From: Mucilaginibacter cryoferens
GTDB lineage: Bacteria; Bacteroidota; Bacteroidia; Sphingobacteriales; Sphingobacteriaceae
Direction: 5' to 3'
Assembly (NCBI RefSeq): GCF_014205845.1
Contig: NZ_JACHCR010000021.1
Coordinates: 1-64,000, forward strand
DNA: 64,000 nucleotides
The translations under genes and the position numbers were made by a program. Shown here in pieces: positions 36,637-46,517 of this stretch. Below the pieces are notes generated by a model that saw only the letters and a list, made by a program, of their open reading frames with translations, did not search any database and was not told where the DNA came from. Every line of letters starts with the position of its first letter. Position 1 is the first letter of the stretch.

Positions 36637-37839
36637 TTAAGCCCTTTCCTTTAGAGAGGGTTGGGTGAGGCTCTTTTTCCGGGTAATAAACAAGCCCAAA
36701 CTTAGTATCAAACTTGTACCCAGCACCACTATAAACAACAGCCCGGCACCAACCTGTGGTATTTTCAATTTATCTGGCAGGTTATAATACAACAATACGC
36801 TGATCAACCCGCGCGGAACAATAACCAGCTCGGGCATCAGATCTGTTTTGGATACCAGTTTGATGTATAAAAACCGCACCAGGTAAATGGAAAACAGGAT
36901 AGCACCACCTGTTAATAAGAGGGTAATATTTTGCAGCTGGTAAACATCCATAGTATAGCCAAAAACAATAAAAAAGAACGTACGCATCAAAAAGGCACTT
37001 TCGGCCGATAGCTGAAACAACTGCCGGATATCGTGCTGAAACGTTGGATAAATAAACAGTTTTCTGAACCATGGAAAGCTTATCTGGTTGGCATTGTTTA
37101 AAAACAAGCCCAACGCAAGCACAATAATAAGGGCCGATAAATGAAACGATTGACCAACTGAGTAAACCAATATAAGCAACGCAATAATGAGGAACGATTT
37201 GATATGATGCGTTAACCGCCCTATTAAATAAAGCAACAGCAAACATGATATAATGGCTGCTGCGATGATGCCGGTAAGTTCGCCGCCAAGTTTTACAAAT
37301 GATACAATATCAATAGTTTGGTTGCGCACAATAAAATTGAACAGCACCACTGTAAGAATATCAGAGAACGAAGATTCGTAGATAATAAACTCCCGTTTAT
37401 CCTTACTTAAACCAGAAGCCGATGGAATGGCCACTGCCGAACTTACCACACAATAAGGGATAGCGTTTACAAAACACAAATAAAAACTTTGATCTGTTAG
37501 GTACCGGATAATAAAAGTAATGGTAAAAGCGCTGATCAATAAAATGCTCAATGCCGAAAAGAATGCTTTTTTGATGATTGCATTCTTGTCTTTACTATAC
37601 CTTAGCTCCAAGGCGCCCTCAAATACAATGAGTATTAGGCCAAGGGTACCAAGTGTAGGCAAAATCACCTTAAAATTAAACATCTTTATCCCAAAGTAAT
37701 CAACAGCCTGCCGTATACTAATGCCTAACATCAACAGTAAAATAACAGAGGGGATTTTGGTTTTACCGGCAATCAGATCAAACAGGTACGAAAAAATTAC
37801 CAGTCCGCTGAGGATTATCAGGGTTGTGTATGTAGTCAA
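36637..37839 (-). CDS. Cation:proton antiporter, CPA family
   Basis: The 400-residue inner-membrane protein has about twelve hydrophobic segments. It carries a CPA-type core: LIVFEGALELR (about 75-85), a discontinuous helix region (AIPYCVVSSAVAIPSA), and a late arginine-containing VPRGLISVLL segment, close to those of Na+/H+ antiporters. The ion is not certain (Na+ or K+). There is no cytosolic regulatory domain. The start is TTG at 37839. The last residues, SLTQPSLKERA, are encoded by a degenerate palindromic repeat at 36638-36674, and so may not be native. Confidence 0.85.
   Translation of the reverse strand: MTTYTTLIILSGLVIFSYLFDLIAGKTKIPSVILLLMLGISIRQAVDYFGIKMFNFKVILPTLGTLGLILIVFEGALELRYSKDKNAIIKKAFFSALSILLISAFTITFIIRYLTDQSFYLCFVNAIPYCVVSSAVAIPSASGLSKDKREFIIYESSFSDILTVVLFNFIVRNQTIDIVSFVKLGGELTGIIAAAIISCLLLLYLIGRLTHHIKSFLIIALLILVYSVGQSFHLSALIIVLALGLFLNNANQISFPWFRKLFIYPTFQHDIRQLFQLSAESAFLMRTFFFIVFGYTMDVYQLQNITLLLTGGAILFSIYLVRFLYIKLVSKTDLMPELVIVPRGLISVLLYYNLPDKLKIPQVGAGLLFIVVLGTSLILSLGLFITRKKSLTQPSLKERA
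36638..36674. repeat. Degenerate palindromic repeat at the antiporter 3' end
   Basis: AAGCCCTTTCCTTTAGAGAG and the following GGTTGGGTGAGGCTC match the layout of the CCCCCTTTAGGGGG repeats with several changes. It includes the stop codon and last eleven codons of the antiporter gene on the minus strand. Confidence 0.6.
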
Positions 37840-37981
37840 ATTAAGCGTAGTTAACAGGGTAAATACCTAAAATAGCTTTAACATCTCAAACTTAAGCATT
37901 GTTTTTAAGGAATAACCTTGTTACAATTGGCCTTGTTTAAAATCCAATATCGCTTATATTTACTTTTAATAAATACCAATT

Positions 37982-38422
37982 ATGGACCCGGCACAAGTTT
38001 ACAGTTTTAAGGTATGGCTAACCATGGTGATAGTGGCCCCTATATTGCAAGCCCTGGCAAATCAGCTTTTTCTTCATTCGGGAGATATTTTATCTATCGC
38101 TTTTGTTAAAGATTACCCACTGCAAGTTGGAGTTTTAATAGTGCTTACCTGCCCGCTGGGTGCGCTGCTTACCTTTATGATTACCCGCATGAGTAAAGAA
38201 GGCACCGCCATTTTGTTAAAAAAACGAGTTTCAATAGCTATGGGTATTGTAATTGTCCTGATATTTATAGGGGCTTCTCTCCCCCAAAACTCCTATTCGC
38301 CATTGCAATTGGCTGTAATGTTGCTGCCTTTTTTACTCCCGATGTTATTAGGGGTATGGATATGCAGATTGGAGTTGCAGGAAGACTATGAGGATAGCGA
38401 AGAAACAGACCCTCAAATGTAA
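37982..38422 (+). CDS. Small four-helix membrane protein of unknown function
   Basis: The 146-residue protein has about four hydrophobic segments (residues 10-30, 47-67, 80-100 and 108-127) and an acidic C-terminal tail (EDYEDSEETDPQM). No family is recognised. It diverges from the antiporter gene (142 bases between) and precedes the barrel protein gene by 72 bases; a shared function with either is not shown. Confidence 0.6.
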   Translation: MDPAQVYSFKVWLTMVIVAPILQALANQLFLHSGDILSIAFVKDYPLQVGVLIVLTCPLGALLTFMITRMSKEGTAILLKKRVSIAMGIVIVLIFIGASLPQNSYSPLQLAVMLLPFLLPMLLGVWICRLELQEDYEDSEETDPQM

Positions 38423-38494
38423 GTGATTAATTACTGTGCTGTTTTCCGGTTTTCTTTTCCTATCATTGGCAAATTATAAACCTGCTCACCTGCT

Positions 38495-40912
38495 TTGAGA
38501 TCTATTTTTACACTTCTTGCATTACTGTTGCTGCAACTTGGTTTGCATGCTCAAATTAAACTTAAGGGTACCGTATCCGATGCCTCCAACCACGCTTTAG
38601 GCTATACATCTATAAGCCTGTTAAACCTGGCCGATCAAAAAAATCAATCTGTACAAACTGATAGTACAGGCCATTTTGTGATTAATGTACCAGCCAGAGG
38701 TAGTTACCTTTTTACCGCATCCTTTGCGGGTTTCAAAAAACTGGAGCTTAGTATATACCTGCACGTTGATACCGTATTAAACGTAAATTTGCAACCTGCC
38801 AATAACCAACTGGGCGAGATATTAATTACGGCCAGTAAGCCAGTTATTGAAAACAGCCAGGAAAAACTGGTGTACAACGTATCAACCAGCGTAACCGCCA
38901 CCGGCAGCGATGCCCTTACCGCTATTGGCAAGGTGCCGGGCATCAAAGTATCGGGCGATGACATTAGTATTGCCGGCAAAGGCGCTGTTAGGGTAATGGT
39001 GAACGACAGGATGATCCAGATGGCAGGAACCGACCTTGTGCGTTTTTTAAAATCAATGTCGGCCAACCAGATCTCTAAAATTGAGTTGATCAAAAATCCA
39101 TCTGCTGCCTATGATGCCGATGGTAATGCAGGGCTTATCAACATCACTACCAAACACAGTAACAGACAAGGCCTATCGGGTAACGTACAACTGGGTGAGC
39201 GGCAATCTTTACACAGCCCGGCAACTGTTTATGGCACAAGCAACTGGTGGCTGGCCAATGGCAGTGCCAATTTGAATTATAATAATAATAAATGGGCCGC
39301 TTACGGCAGTGTTAACGTTGCTGCCGACCATGAACTGGAAGGTTTTGAAACCGATGTATTTTACCCCAAACAAACCTGGCGGCAAACCGATACCGGCGAT
39401 TATAAAATGCATAGCTATAATATAGTGGCCGGAGTTGATTATAAACTAAGCCCAAAAACCACTATCGGCATCAGCTATTTGGGCGGCCGGGAGGTTTATG
39501 TAGGATCGGACCATGTAAATAATCCCATTTATAACAATAGCGGTAGTTTAGATTCTACCTTAAAAACTTATGCTACCTATCACCCTATAGCGCTCAGCAA
39601 TTCGGGAAATATACATGCGCTGATTAAGTTTGATACTACCGGCAAAAAACTATTGTTAAACGCCGATTACTTTAACTATTACCGTACCGACCGATCTGAT
39701 TTTGACGGCAACAGCTACCTGCCCAACGGGCAATTGATACCAGCCTCAAACACCCGTTATTACGATACCAATAAGCAAAACATTAAAGTATTTACTTTTA
39801 AGGCCGATGCCGATATTCCAACATCGTTTGCCAAAATAGCCTTCGGCACAAAACTGAGCTTTATTAATAATTACAGTAATGCCTTTTATTATGATAAGGA
39901 TGCCGATAACAACCTTATCTACAACACCAGGCTGAGTAACGAGTTCAGGTATATAGAGAATACTCAATCGGCCTACGTAAACCTGAGCAAGGAAAAAGAT
40001 AAATGGAAATACCAGGCCGGGCTACGGGCCGAGTACACCGAAACCCGGGGCGAATCCATCACCCTCAATAAAACTACACCGCAGAACTATTTTAAGCTGT
40101 TCCCTTCGCTTTCGGTATCTTACCAGGCCGATAGCAGCAACGCCTTCGGCTTTACCTTTGGCCGGCGCATTAACCGCCCTACGTTTTGGAACCTTAACCC
40201 TTTTAAATCATTGTTCACGGCTTATAGCTATGGCGAAGGCAATCCGTTTTTGCAGCCGGAGTACAACAGTAATTTCGAGCTATCACATACCTACAAAAGC
40301 ATCCTTACCTCAGCCGTATTCTTAAACATCACTCAAAACGGGTTTAACAATGTGGTAATAGCCCGTGCCGATAGTAACCTGGTGCGCACGGTGCCACTCA
40401 ATTTTATAAAAACTTACCGCCTGGGCATATCCGAAACCTTAAGCCTGCACCCTTTTGCATGGTGGGATAATAATAACCAGGCAACTTTTTATCATACCGA
40501 TGCCAATTCCAGCTTATCGTACATCAAAAGCATCAGTGGCTACGGCTTGTATATAGCTACCAATAACACACTTTATTTTAATGCTGATAAAACGCTGGCC
40601 GCGGCTGTAAACTTCTGGTACCAATTTCCGGAGGTTGATCATATTGGCCGGTCTGATAAGTATTACAAACTGGATGTGGGCCTTACCGCTGTTACCCTCA
40701 AAAAGAAACTCAACATCACCTTAAACCTTAATGATGCTTTCCGGAGCAGTGCATCGGCAGTAAGCAGCACAGTAAATGGTATCAATACCAAGTTCAACAA
40801 CTTTCAACTCAATCGCTTTGTGCAATTAACCCTCGCCTATCGTTTTGGGAAAGAAACCAGCACCGAAAACCGGGATACCGGTAATGCCGATGAACGGGGA
40901 AGGATACATTGA
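38495..40912 (+). CDS. TonB-dependent receptor-like outer membrane barrel protein
   Basis: The 805-residue protein has a signal peptide (ends GLHAQ, about residue 19), a carboxypeptidase-regulatory-like domain (LKGTVSDASNHALGYTSI), a plug domain (about 115-210, LIKNPSAAYDADGNAGLINI) and a large barrel region of the OMP_b-brl_3 type ending in strands TLAYRFGKE. It is not SusC-like: no paired SusD, no STN. The frame opens with TTG at 38495, right at a signal peptide, with no better ATG; that start is probable. A role in import of a small ligand or peptide is inferred. Confidence 0.85.
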   Translation: MRSIFTLLALLLLQLGLHAQIKLKGTVSDASNHALGYTSISLLNLADQKNQSVQTDSTGHFVINVPARGSYLFTASFAGFKKLELSIYLHVDTVLNVNLQPANNQLGEILITASKPVIENSQEKLVYNVSTSVTATGSDALTAIGKVPGIKVSGDDISIAGKGAVRVMVNDRMIQMAGTDLVRFLKSMSANQISKIELIKNPSAAYDADGNAGLINITTKHSNRQGLSGNVQLGERQSLHSPATVYGTSNWWLANGSANLNYNNNKWAAYGSVNVAADHELEGFETDVFYPKQTWRQTDTGDYKMHSYNIVAGVDYKLSPKTTIGISYLGGREVYVGSDHVNNPIYNNSGSLDSTLKTYATYHPIALSNSGNIHALIKFDTTGKKLLLNADYFNYYRTDRSDFDGNSYLPNGQLIPASNTRYYDTNKQNIKVFTFKADADIPTSFAKIAFGTKLSFINNYSNAFYYDKDADNNLIYNTRLSNEFRYIENTQSAYVNLSKEKDKWKYQAGLRAEYTETRGESITLNKTTPQNYFKLFPSLSVSYQADSSNAFGFTFGRRINRPTFWNLNPFKSLFTAYSYGEGNPFLQPEYNSNFELSHTYKSILTSAVFLNITQNGFNNVVIARADSNLVRTVPLNFIKTYRLGISETLSLHPFAWWDNNNQATFYHTDANSSLSYIKSISGYGLYIATNNTLYFNADKTLAAAVNFWYQFPEVDHIGRSDKYYKLDVGLTAVTLKKKLNITLNLNDAFRSSASAVSSTVNGINTKFNNFQLNRFVQLTLAYRFGKETSTENRDTGNADERGRIH

Positions 40913-41080
40913 TTTGAAAATGTGCAGATATGCAAATTAGCTTATAATTGATTGATGAATTGACATAAACCACTACCCTTTAACTCTTTACCTTTTGCCT
41001 CCTCCTCTGGCCCAATAATTTACAAAACAGTGAGGCGGTAACCGATGTTACTTACCATATTTGTATCAAACAAAATAAAT

Positions 41081-42148
41081 ATGGCTCATCTATTCTCGCC
41101 TCTTAAAATAAAAAATATCGAACTTAAAAACCGTATTGTGGTATCGCCCATGTGCGAGTACTCCAGCGAAGACGGCTTTGCTAACGACTGGCACCTGGTA
41201 CACCTGGGCAGCCGGGCTGTTGGTGGTGCCGCGCTAATTATTACCGAAGCAGCAGCTGTATCGCCCGAGGGCCGCATCTCTTTTGGCGATCTGGGTATCT
41301 ATAAAGATGAACACATTGCCAAACTAAAGCAGATTACCGATTTTGCGCACGCACATGGCGCCCATATTGGTACACAACTGGCACATGCCGGTCGTAAAGC
41401 CAGCCACCAACAGCCATGGCTGGGTGGTAAACAAATCCCGTCCGACCAGCCAAATGGATGGAAATCGTACGCTCCAAGCGCCATTGCTTTTACCGAAAGT
41501 GAAGAGCCGCCTTTGGAGTTGGATAAAGCCGGGATCGAAAAAATTAAAACTGATTTTAAAACTGCTGCTGCAAGGGCATTGGCTGCCGGGTTTGATGTAA
41601 TTGAACTGCACGGTGCGCACGGTTATTTACTGCACGAGTTTTTATCGCCGGCAAGTAATAAACGCACAGATGAGTACGGTGGATCGTTCGAAAACCGTAT
41701 TCGTTTCCTGTTAGAAGTTATTGAAAGTGTACAGGAAGTTTGGCCTGCAGAAAACCCTTTGTTTGTACGTATTTCGGCAACAGAGTGGACAGAAGGCACA
41801 TGGACAGCCAATGACTCGGTAGCGCTGGCAATAATATTGAAAGATAAAGGCATCGATGTGGTAGACTGCTCTACAGGCGGCAACATCGCCGGTGTTAAGA
41901 TAGCGTTAAAACCAGGTTATCAGGTTGAATTTGCTGAGAAAGTTAAAAAAGAAAGCGGTATACTTACCGGTGCTGTAGGTTTAATAACAAAACCGCACCA
42001 GGCCGATGAAATTATACAAGAGGGAGAAGCCGACCTGATATTTATAGCCCGCGAAATGCTTCGCGATCCATATTTTCCGCTGCGTGCTGCGCATGAGCTT
42101 GGGCACGAGGTTACCTGGCCGGTGCAATACGAGCGGGCGAAATGGTAA
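41081..42148 (+). CDS. NADH:flavin oxidoreductase, old yellow enzyme (YqjM-like)
   Basis: The 355-residue FMN enzyme matches the YqjM-type OYE group: SPMCEYSSEDG near residue 25 with the redox-sensing Cys, and HGAHGYLLHEFLSPASNKR for FMN and substrate binding. The late EADLIFIAREMLRDPYFP segment is also typical. It reduces activated C=C bonds, for instance in alpha,beta-unsaturated carbonyls. I use ATG 41081 (MAHLFSPLKIKN) because it matches the family N-terminus; twelve extra codons upstream are not conserved. An OsmC gene lies downstream on the same strand, consistent with an electrophile or oxidant response. Confidence 0.93.
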   Translation: MAHLFSPLKIKNIELKNRIVVSPMCEYSSEDGFANDWHLVHLGSRAVGGAALIITEAAAVSPEGRISFGDLGIYKDEHIAKLKQITDFAHAHGAHIGTQLAHAGRKASHQQPWLGGKQIPSDQPNGWKSYAPSAIAFTESEEPPLELDKAGIEKIKTDFKTAAARALAAGFDVIELHGAHGYLLHEFLSPASNKRTDEYGGSFENRIRFLLEVIESVQEVWPAENPLFVRISATEWTEGTWTANDSVALAIILKDKGIDVVDCSTGGNIAGVKIALKPGYQVEFAEKVKKESGILTGAVGLITKPHQADEIIQEGEADLIFIAREMLRDPYFPLRAAHELGHEVTWPVQYERAKW

Positions 42149-42252
42149 TTTTTAGGGAGCAAGGATAAAGGGACAAAGGAGTAAGGATTTTTGGATAGCT
42201 TCAATAGCAACTAACAGTACTACAAAACCATAAAACATAAAAACCACAAACT

Positions 42253-42672
42253 ATGAAACGTACAGCAAACGCCCATTGGAACGGCACATTACAGGCAGGT
42301 AGCGGAGAGATCACCACCCAAAGCACCGTGCTTAACAAAACCCAATACTCTTTTAAAACCCGTTTTGCCGATGGCATTGGCACCAACCCCGAAGAATTAA
42401 TTGCCGCCGCACATGCAGGTTGCTTTACCATGGCTGTTGGAGCCGCCCTTACGCAGGCTGGCTTTACCCCCGGCGACTTAACCACCGATGCTATCCTCGA
42501 TCTGGATATGCAGGCATTAAGCATCACCGGTATCCATTTAGAGTTGAAAGCATCAGCCATTGAAGGTGTAGACGAAGCCAAATTTAAAGCCATTGCCGAA
42601 GATGCAAAAGCAAATTGCATTATTTCAAAGGCGTTAAATGTACCGTTTACTTTAAATGTTACTTACGCGTAA
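42253..42672 (+). CDS. OsmC-family peroxide reductase
   Basis: The 139-residue protein has both catalytic cysteines of the family, in HAGCFTMAV and DAKANCIISKAL, and the N-terminal AHWNGTLQAG strand. OsmC/Ohr enzymes reduce organic hydroperoxides through a Cys pair. It follows the OYE gene with about 100 bases between, so they could be co-transcribed, but a separate promoter is possible. Confidence 0.92.
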   Translation: MKRTANAHWNGTLQAGSGEITTQSTVLNKTQYSFKTRFADGIGTNPEELIAAAHAGCFTMAVGAALTQAGFTPGDLTTDAILDLDMQALSITGIHLELKASAIEGVDEAKFKAIAEDAKANCIISKALNVPFTLNVTYA

Positions 42673-42693
42673 GTAATACCCAATATCCACCTT

Positions 42694-42776
42694 GTCATTG
42701 CGAGAAACGAAGCATCTCGTAGCCATACATTTTCGCCCTGTGTCCGACGAGATTGCCGCGCTACGCTCGCAATGAC
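42694..42776. repeat. Inverted-repeat element, GTCATTGCGAG family, copy A
   Basis: Begins GTCATTGCGAG (42694-42704) and ends with its complement CTCGCAATGAC (42766-42776). The inside differs from the other copies, with partly matching arms. Length 83 bases. Confidence 0.85.
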
Positions 42777-42834
42777 ATAGTTTTATAGTATTGATTATCA
42801 ATATGTTTTTTTTTAAACACAGCGCCCTCGCCAC

Positions 42835-42934
42835 CGTCATTGCGAGGCACGAAGCAATCCCCGACTTACAGAGTAGCAGTGCAAATCCGCCCTGTATTTT
42901 GGGGATTACTTCGTCGTACCTCCTTATAATGACG
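42835..42934. repeat. Inverted-repeat element, GTCATTGCGAG family, copy B
   Basis: Begins CGTCATTGCGAGGCACGAAG and ends with a decayed complement (TTACTTCGTCGTACCTCC then AATGACG). Together with copy A it fills most of the gap between the OsmC gene and the small lipoprotein gene. Confidence 0.85.
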
Positions 42935-43009
42935 ATCTTTTTTAGGACGTCATCAATGTTTTTTTCAGCCGAGCTGGTTGTCACTCGTACACAGTTTTAT
43001 AGTAAAACC

Positions 43010-43411
43010 TTACTTCTGTATCAAAGCTAACAATGCCTGCGGCGTTTCGTAGGTTGCCCCTTTATAATTCAACGCTTTCACACCTACACAAACAGTATCA
43101 ATAGCACTGTTGGCATGTGTAATATAAATTTTTCCACGTACATCAGGCTGTATACCTTCCTCTGCCTGTTTCATATTGGTTAACAACTGCATTACACTAT
43201 CAATACCCGGCGCATTTACAAAGTTTTTAACCTTCCCCTCCGGAAAGTAAAAATCGAACTTATCACAGGTGATCCTAAACTGCGTTTCGCGACCAAGTTC
43301 GGTAAACTTAAACTGGATGGATTTTACCGCATCGGCAGAATTGGTTTTGGGCTTGCAGGCAGAAAGGGCGAAGATTGCAAAACAGATGGCAGCAATGTTT
43401 AGTTGTTTCAT
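43010..43411 (-). CDS. Small lipoprotein of unknown function
   Basis: The 133-residue protein has a lipoprotein signal with Cys19 (FALSACKPK). The mature part is about 110 residues, of mixed beta character, with GRETQFRITCDKFDF and a C-terminal ATYETPQALLALIQK. No family was recognised. It lies alone between repeat elements and the PBP4 gene, on the same strand as the latter but 131 bases after it. Confidence 0.7.
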   Translation of the reverse strand: MKQLNIAAICFAIFALSACKPKTNSADAVKSIQFKFTELGRETQFRITCDKFDFYFPEGKVKNFVNAPGIDSVMQLLTNMKQAEEGIQPDVRGKIYITHANSAIDTVCVGVKALNYKGATYETPQALLALIQK

Positions 43412-43518
43412 ACTTAGCGTTTATATTGGCATATAAATTTACAATTGTTACCCCACAAATCAACAATATCCTCCCTCCAGTTTTTTTTAAGGCGTGTACT
43501 AATCTTTTTAATAAAAAG

Positions 43519-43544
43519 ATCCCCCTTCAGAGAGTTAGGGGCTT
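43519..43544. repeat. Degenerate palindromic repeat at the PBP4 gene 3' end
   Basis: ATCCCCCTTCAGAGAGTTAGGGGCTT resembles the CCCCCTTCAGGGGG repeats near 7-9 kb; listed by its positions. It ends next to the stop codon of the PBP4-type gene (43543-43545). Confidence 0.6.
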
Positions 43545-44955
43545 ACTTCAACACATCTAATACCCTAAACATCTTCTCTTTTATCCCTCTGCTAGATCCA
43601 TTGAAGTTATTAACCATAATGGAGAAGCAAAGCTCGCGGCCGTTATGGGTTTGATAACCTGCGTAGCAAAGCACACTGTTGATACTGCCACTTTTCATTT
43701 TCATATCGTTGTAAACCGGTAAACTCTCGTACAGATCAGCAAACCAGGGTTGCTTTTTGGCCGATTGAAGGATTTTGGCCAACGTATTGGTGGTTACCCT
43801 ATCGCCGGGCGAAAGGCCGCTGCCATCATAAGTATTAATGCTGTTTGGGTCGATACCTCGGGTCTGCCAGAATTTTTGTACTTCCTCTACCCCATTTGCA
43901 GTGGTTGGCTTGCGGCCCTGTTTCCAGGCAATGGTTTTAAGCAATTGTTCGGCATACAGGTTAATGCTTTTTTGGTTAAGCCAGTAAATTATCTTGCTCA
44001 ACGGGGGCGATTGGATCATGGTCAGGTTTTTAACAGGCGCGGGCACCGGCAATCCTTTCGCTATAAGCGTAGCAACCGATTCGGGATCGTTACTTACCGC
44101 AATACCTAACTTTTTTAATGTATCTGATAATCGCAGGGCAGCATCGTAAGCAGCATCGGGCATAGCGGCAGCTATGCTTTTTTTATCCTTATCAATAGCA
44201 TAGCTGCCACGCAGGTACATTACTTTGCCACCAACGGGCAAAAAGGCGTATGCATTATCGCCACTACCGGCGGGGCCATTAACCAGTTCGCTTTTAAAGG
44301 TAAGATAGGATACATTAGGAACCGTGTATGATACCGTAACCGGGTTACCCACAGCACCGGTACGAAATTTAATATCAAACTGATTTTCGCGCCAACAAAG
44401 GCCAGATGTACCGGCTCCGTAATAGTTACCTATATCCTGCCATATCCAACCTTCGGGGATAGATTGGGTGCCGAAAATGCTGTCGTCGCCAATAACGCGA
44501 CCGTTTATTTTTTTGATACCTGCTGTTTTTAAGGCATCGGTCATCAAGGCTAATACATGCGCTTCTTTGGTTTGCTCGTACCGCCAGCTGCCCAGCGTCG
44601 GGTCGCCAGAGCCTTTAATAATTACATCACCGTTTAGCGTTCCATCCGCGGTAATGCTCCCGCTATAGCCCAGTTGTGTCTGGTATCTGAAATCGGCACC
44701 TAAAATATTAAATGCGGTGACACTGGTAATCGTTTTTAGTGTAGATGCCGTAGCCAACCCCTGGTTTGGGTTCACTCCAAATACCTGTTCGCCTGTTTTA
44801 GCATCCAGCACCGTTAACGATAGCGACGCATAACGACACTGGCTATCTGCCTGTAGCCTGCTAAACGCCGTAGATAATCTGGTTTGAAGATCCTGGGCAT
44901 AAGCCCTCCCGCTTAAAATAAATAAACTAACTATTAGTAACCGCTTCATCCTCAT
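43543..44955 (-). CDS. dacB: D-alanyl-D-alanine carboxypeptidase/endopeptidase, PBP4 type
   Basis: This 470-residue periplasmic enzyme trims or cuts cross-links in peptidoglycan. The signal peptide ends GRAYAQ (about residue 21). The catalytic motifs are STLKTIT (Ser-x-x-Lys, about residue 70), SGLSPGD (Ser-x-Asn region variant), and KSGSI (Lys-Ser-Gly). The start could be ATG 44955 or the second ATG 44949; both overlap the 3' end of the upstream permease gene by about 23-29 bases, so translation is probably coupled. Confidence 0.92.
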   Translation of the reverse strand: MRMKRLLIVSLFILSGRAYAQDLQTRLSTAFSRLQADSQCRYASLSLTVLDAKTGEQVFGVNPNQGLATASTLKTITSVTAFNILGADFRYQTQLGYSGSITADGTLNGDVIIKGSGDPTLGSWRYEQTKEAHVLALMTDALKTAGIKKINGRVIGDDSIFGTQSIPEGWIWQDIGNYYGAGTSGLCWRENQFDIKFRTGAVGNPVTVSYTVPNVSYLTFKSELVNGPAGSGDNAYAFLPVGGKVMYLRGSYAIDKDKKSIAAAMPDAAYDAALRLSDTLKKLGIAVSNDPESVATLIAKGLPVPAPVKNLTMIQSPPLSKIIYWLNQKSINLYAEQLLKTIAWKQGRKPTTANGVEEVQKFWQTRGIDPNSINTYDGSGLSPGDRVTTNTLAKILQSAKKQPWFADLYESLPVYNDMKMKSGSINSVLCYAGYQTHNGRELCFSIMVNNFNGSSRGIKEKMFRVLDVLK

Positions 44956-46363
44956 CCTTAACGTTCCTTTGCGATATGTAATATATTGGGATACCTATTA
45001 ATACAATTAACAAGCCATACAAGGCAAAATCGCGTTTGTATGCAAACAATAAAACGCAAAACGCTATTCCCATTATAATGTACAAGGCTGGTAAAACAGG
45101 ATAACCAATAGCTTTGTATGGCCGCTCGGCATTAGGCCGCTTAGCCCTCAAAATAAATATACCCAGTATGGTTAACACATAAAATACAACCACCACAAAT
45201 GATATCATATCCAGCAGGTCGCCATACCGTCCGCTTAAACAAAGTATGGAGGCTACAAGCGCCTGTATCCATAAACCAAACTCTGGTACGCCAAATTTAT
45301 TAAGTGTACCTGTGCGTTTAAAAAATACACCATCCTTAGCCATGGTATAATAAACCCGCGCGCCAGATAGTATTAAGCCATTGTTACAACCAAAGGTTGA
45401 TATCATGATCATTACGGCTATAATATAGGTACCTATGTTACCAAAAATAACGTGCGAGGCAGCAACCGCCACCCTATCTTTATCGGCTACAGAAATATCA
45501 TGTAACGAAAGTACACCTGTGTAAACTACGTTTGCCAGCACATAAATTAGCGTTACAATGATGGTACCAAACATCATACTTAATGCTACATCGCGTTTTG
45601 GATTTTTCATTTCGCCGGCAACAAAGGTTACACTGTTCCAGGCATCACTGCTAAATATAGAGCCCACCATGGCAGCCGCAATAGCGCCTAAAGCGGCACC
45701 TACGGTTAGCTGGGTTATGGTACCATCTTTAGCAAGGTTATGTAAATCCCAGGCGTTTGTCCAGTTAGCGGTCCATATATCGCCTTTAAAGGCTAAAAAA
45801 CCAAAACCAATTAAGCCAAATAAGCTTAACAGCTTGGTTAAGGTGAAAACGGTTTGTATTCGCTTACCACTTTTTACACCACGTGTATTAATAAAAGTAA
45901 GAAACACAATTACACAAATTGATACCAGTTGTGCTGCACTGATCTTTAAAGAACCAATATGGAACAAAATATTGTCCTCGCTTACCGGATGGATCAAATA
46001 AGCGGTGAATTTGCTGAATGCCACCCCTACCGCTGCAATGGTGCCGGTTTGTATCACCGCGAAAAAACTCCAGCCATACAAAAAGGCTATCAGTTTATTG
46101 TAAGCCTCTTTTAAGTAAACGTATTGCCCACCTGCTTTAGGGAACATACCGCTTAGCTCGCCGTAGCTTAAGGCAGCAGTTAACGTCATAAAGCCGGTTA
46201 TTACCCAAATAGCTATAAGCCAACCTGCCGAGCCTACATTACGTATTATATCGGCACTCACTATAAATATACCTGAGCCTATCATGGAGCCCGATACCAG
46301 CATGGTACCATCCAGCAGACTTAGCTCATGTTTCATTTTTGGTTGACCGGGATCTTTTGCCAT
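44927..46363 (-). CDS. APC-family amino acid permease
   Basis: The 478-residue protein has about twelve membrane segments. The first carries GSMIGSGIFIVSADI, the typical APC unwound-helix motif. The rest resembles the amino acid/polyamine/organocation group, likely an amino acid exchanger or symporter; the substrate is not known. Its 3' end overlaps the start of the PBP4 gene on the same strand, so they form an operon. Confidence 0.9.
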   Translation of the reverse strand: MAKDPGQPKMKHELSLLDGTMLVSGSMIGSGIFIVSADIIRNVGSAGWLIAIWVITGFMTLTAALSYGELSGMFPKAGGQYVYLKEAYNKLIAFLYGWSFFAVIQTGTIAAVGVAFSKFTAYLIHPVSEDNILFHIGSLKISAAQLVSICVIVFLTFINTRGVKSGKRIQTVFTLTKLLSLFGLIGFGFLAFKGDIWTANWTNAWDLHNLAKDGTITQLTVGAALGAIAAAMVGSIFSSDAWNSVTFVAGEMKNPKRDVALSMMFGTIIVTLIYVLANVVYTGVLSLHDISVADKDRVAVAASHVIFGNIGTYIIAVMIMISTFGCNNGLILSGARVYYTMAKDGVFFKRTGTLNKFGVPEFGLWIQALVASILCLSGRYGDLLDMISFVVVVFYVLTILGIFILRAKRPNAERPYKAIGYPVLPALYIIMGIAFCVLLFAYKRDFALYGLLIVLIGIPIYYISQRNVKDEDEAVTNS

Positions 46364-46421
46364 AAATTATAAAAGGGTTTAAACCCCTAAACTATTCAAA
46401 AACTTTAATATTGACAGGCTA

Positions 46422-46449
46422 TTGTAAAGAAAATAAAATTACTATTTTG
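46422..46449 (+). promoter_or_regulatory. Possible promoter of the pyrophosphatase gene
   Basis: TTG at 46422-46424 and TATTTTG at 46443-46449 approach the Bacteroidota -33/-7 pattern, with one base missing from the -7 consensus. Confidence 0.35.
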
Positions 46450-46517
46450 CATCCACCAATTACATCGTGTTACACTTAACACCAAAGAGTACTTACATTA
46501 TAAACTAAAATGCGACT

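Noticed and set aside
42652..42984. 110-codon minus-strand frame
   Set aside because: It is read across two inverted-repeat elements and has no protein similarity that I recognise.
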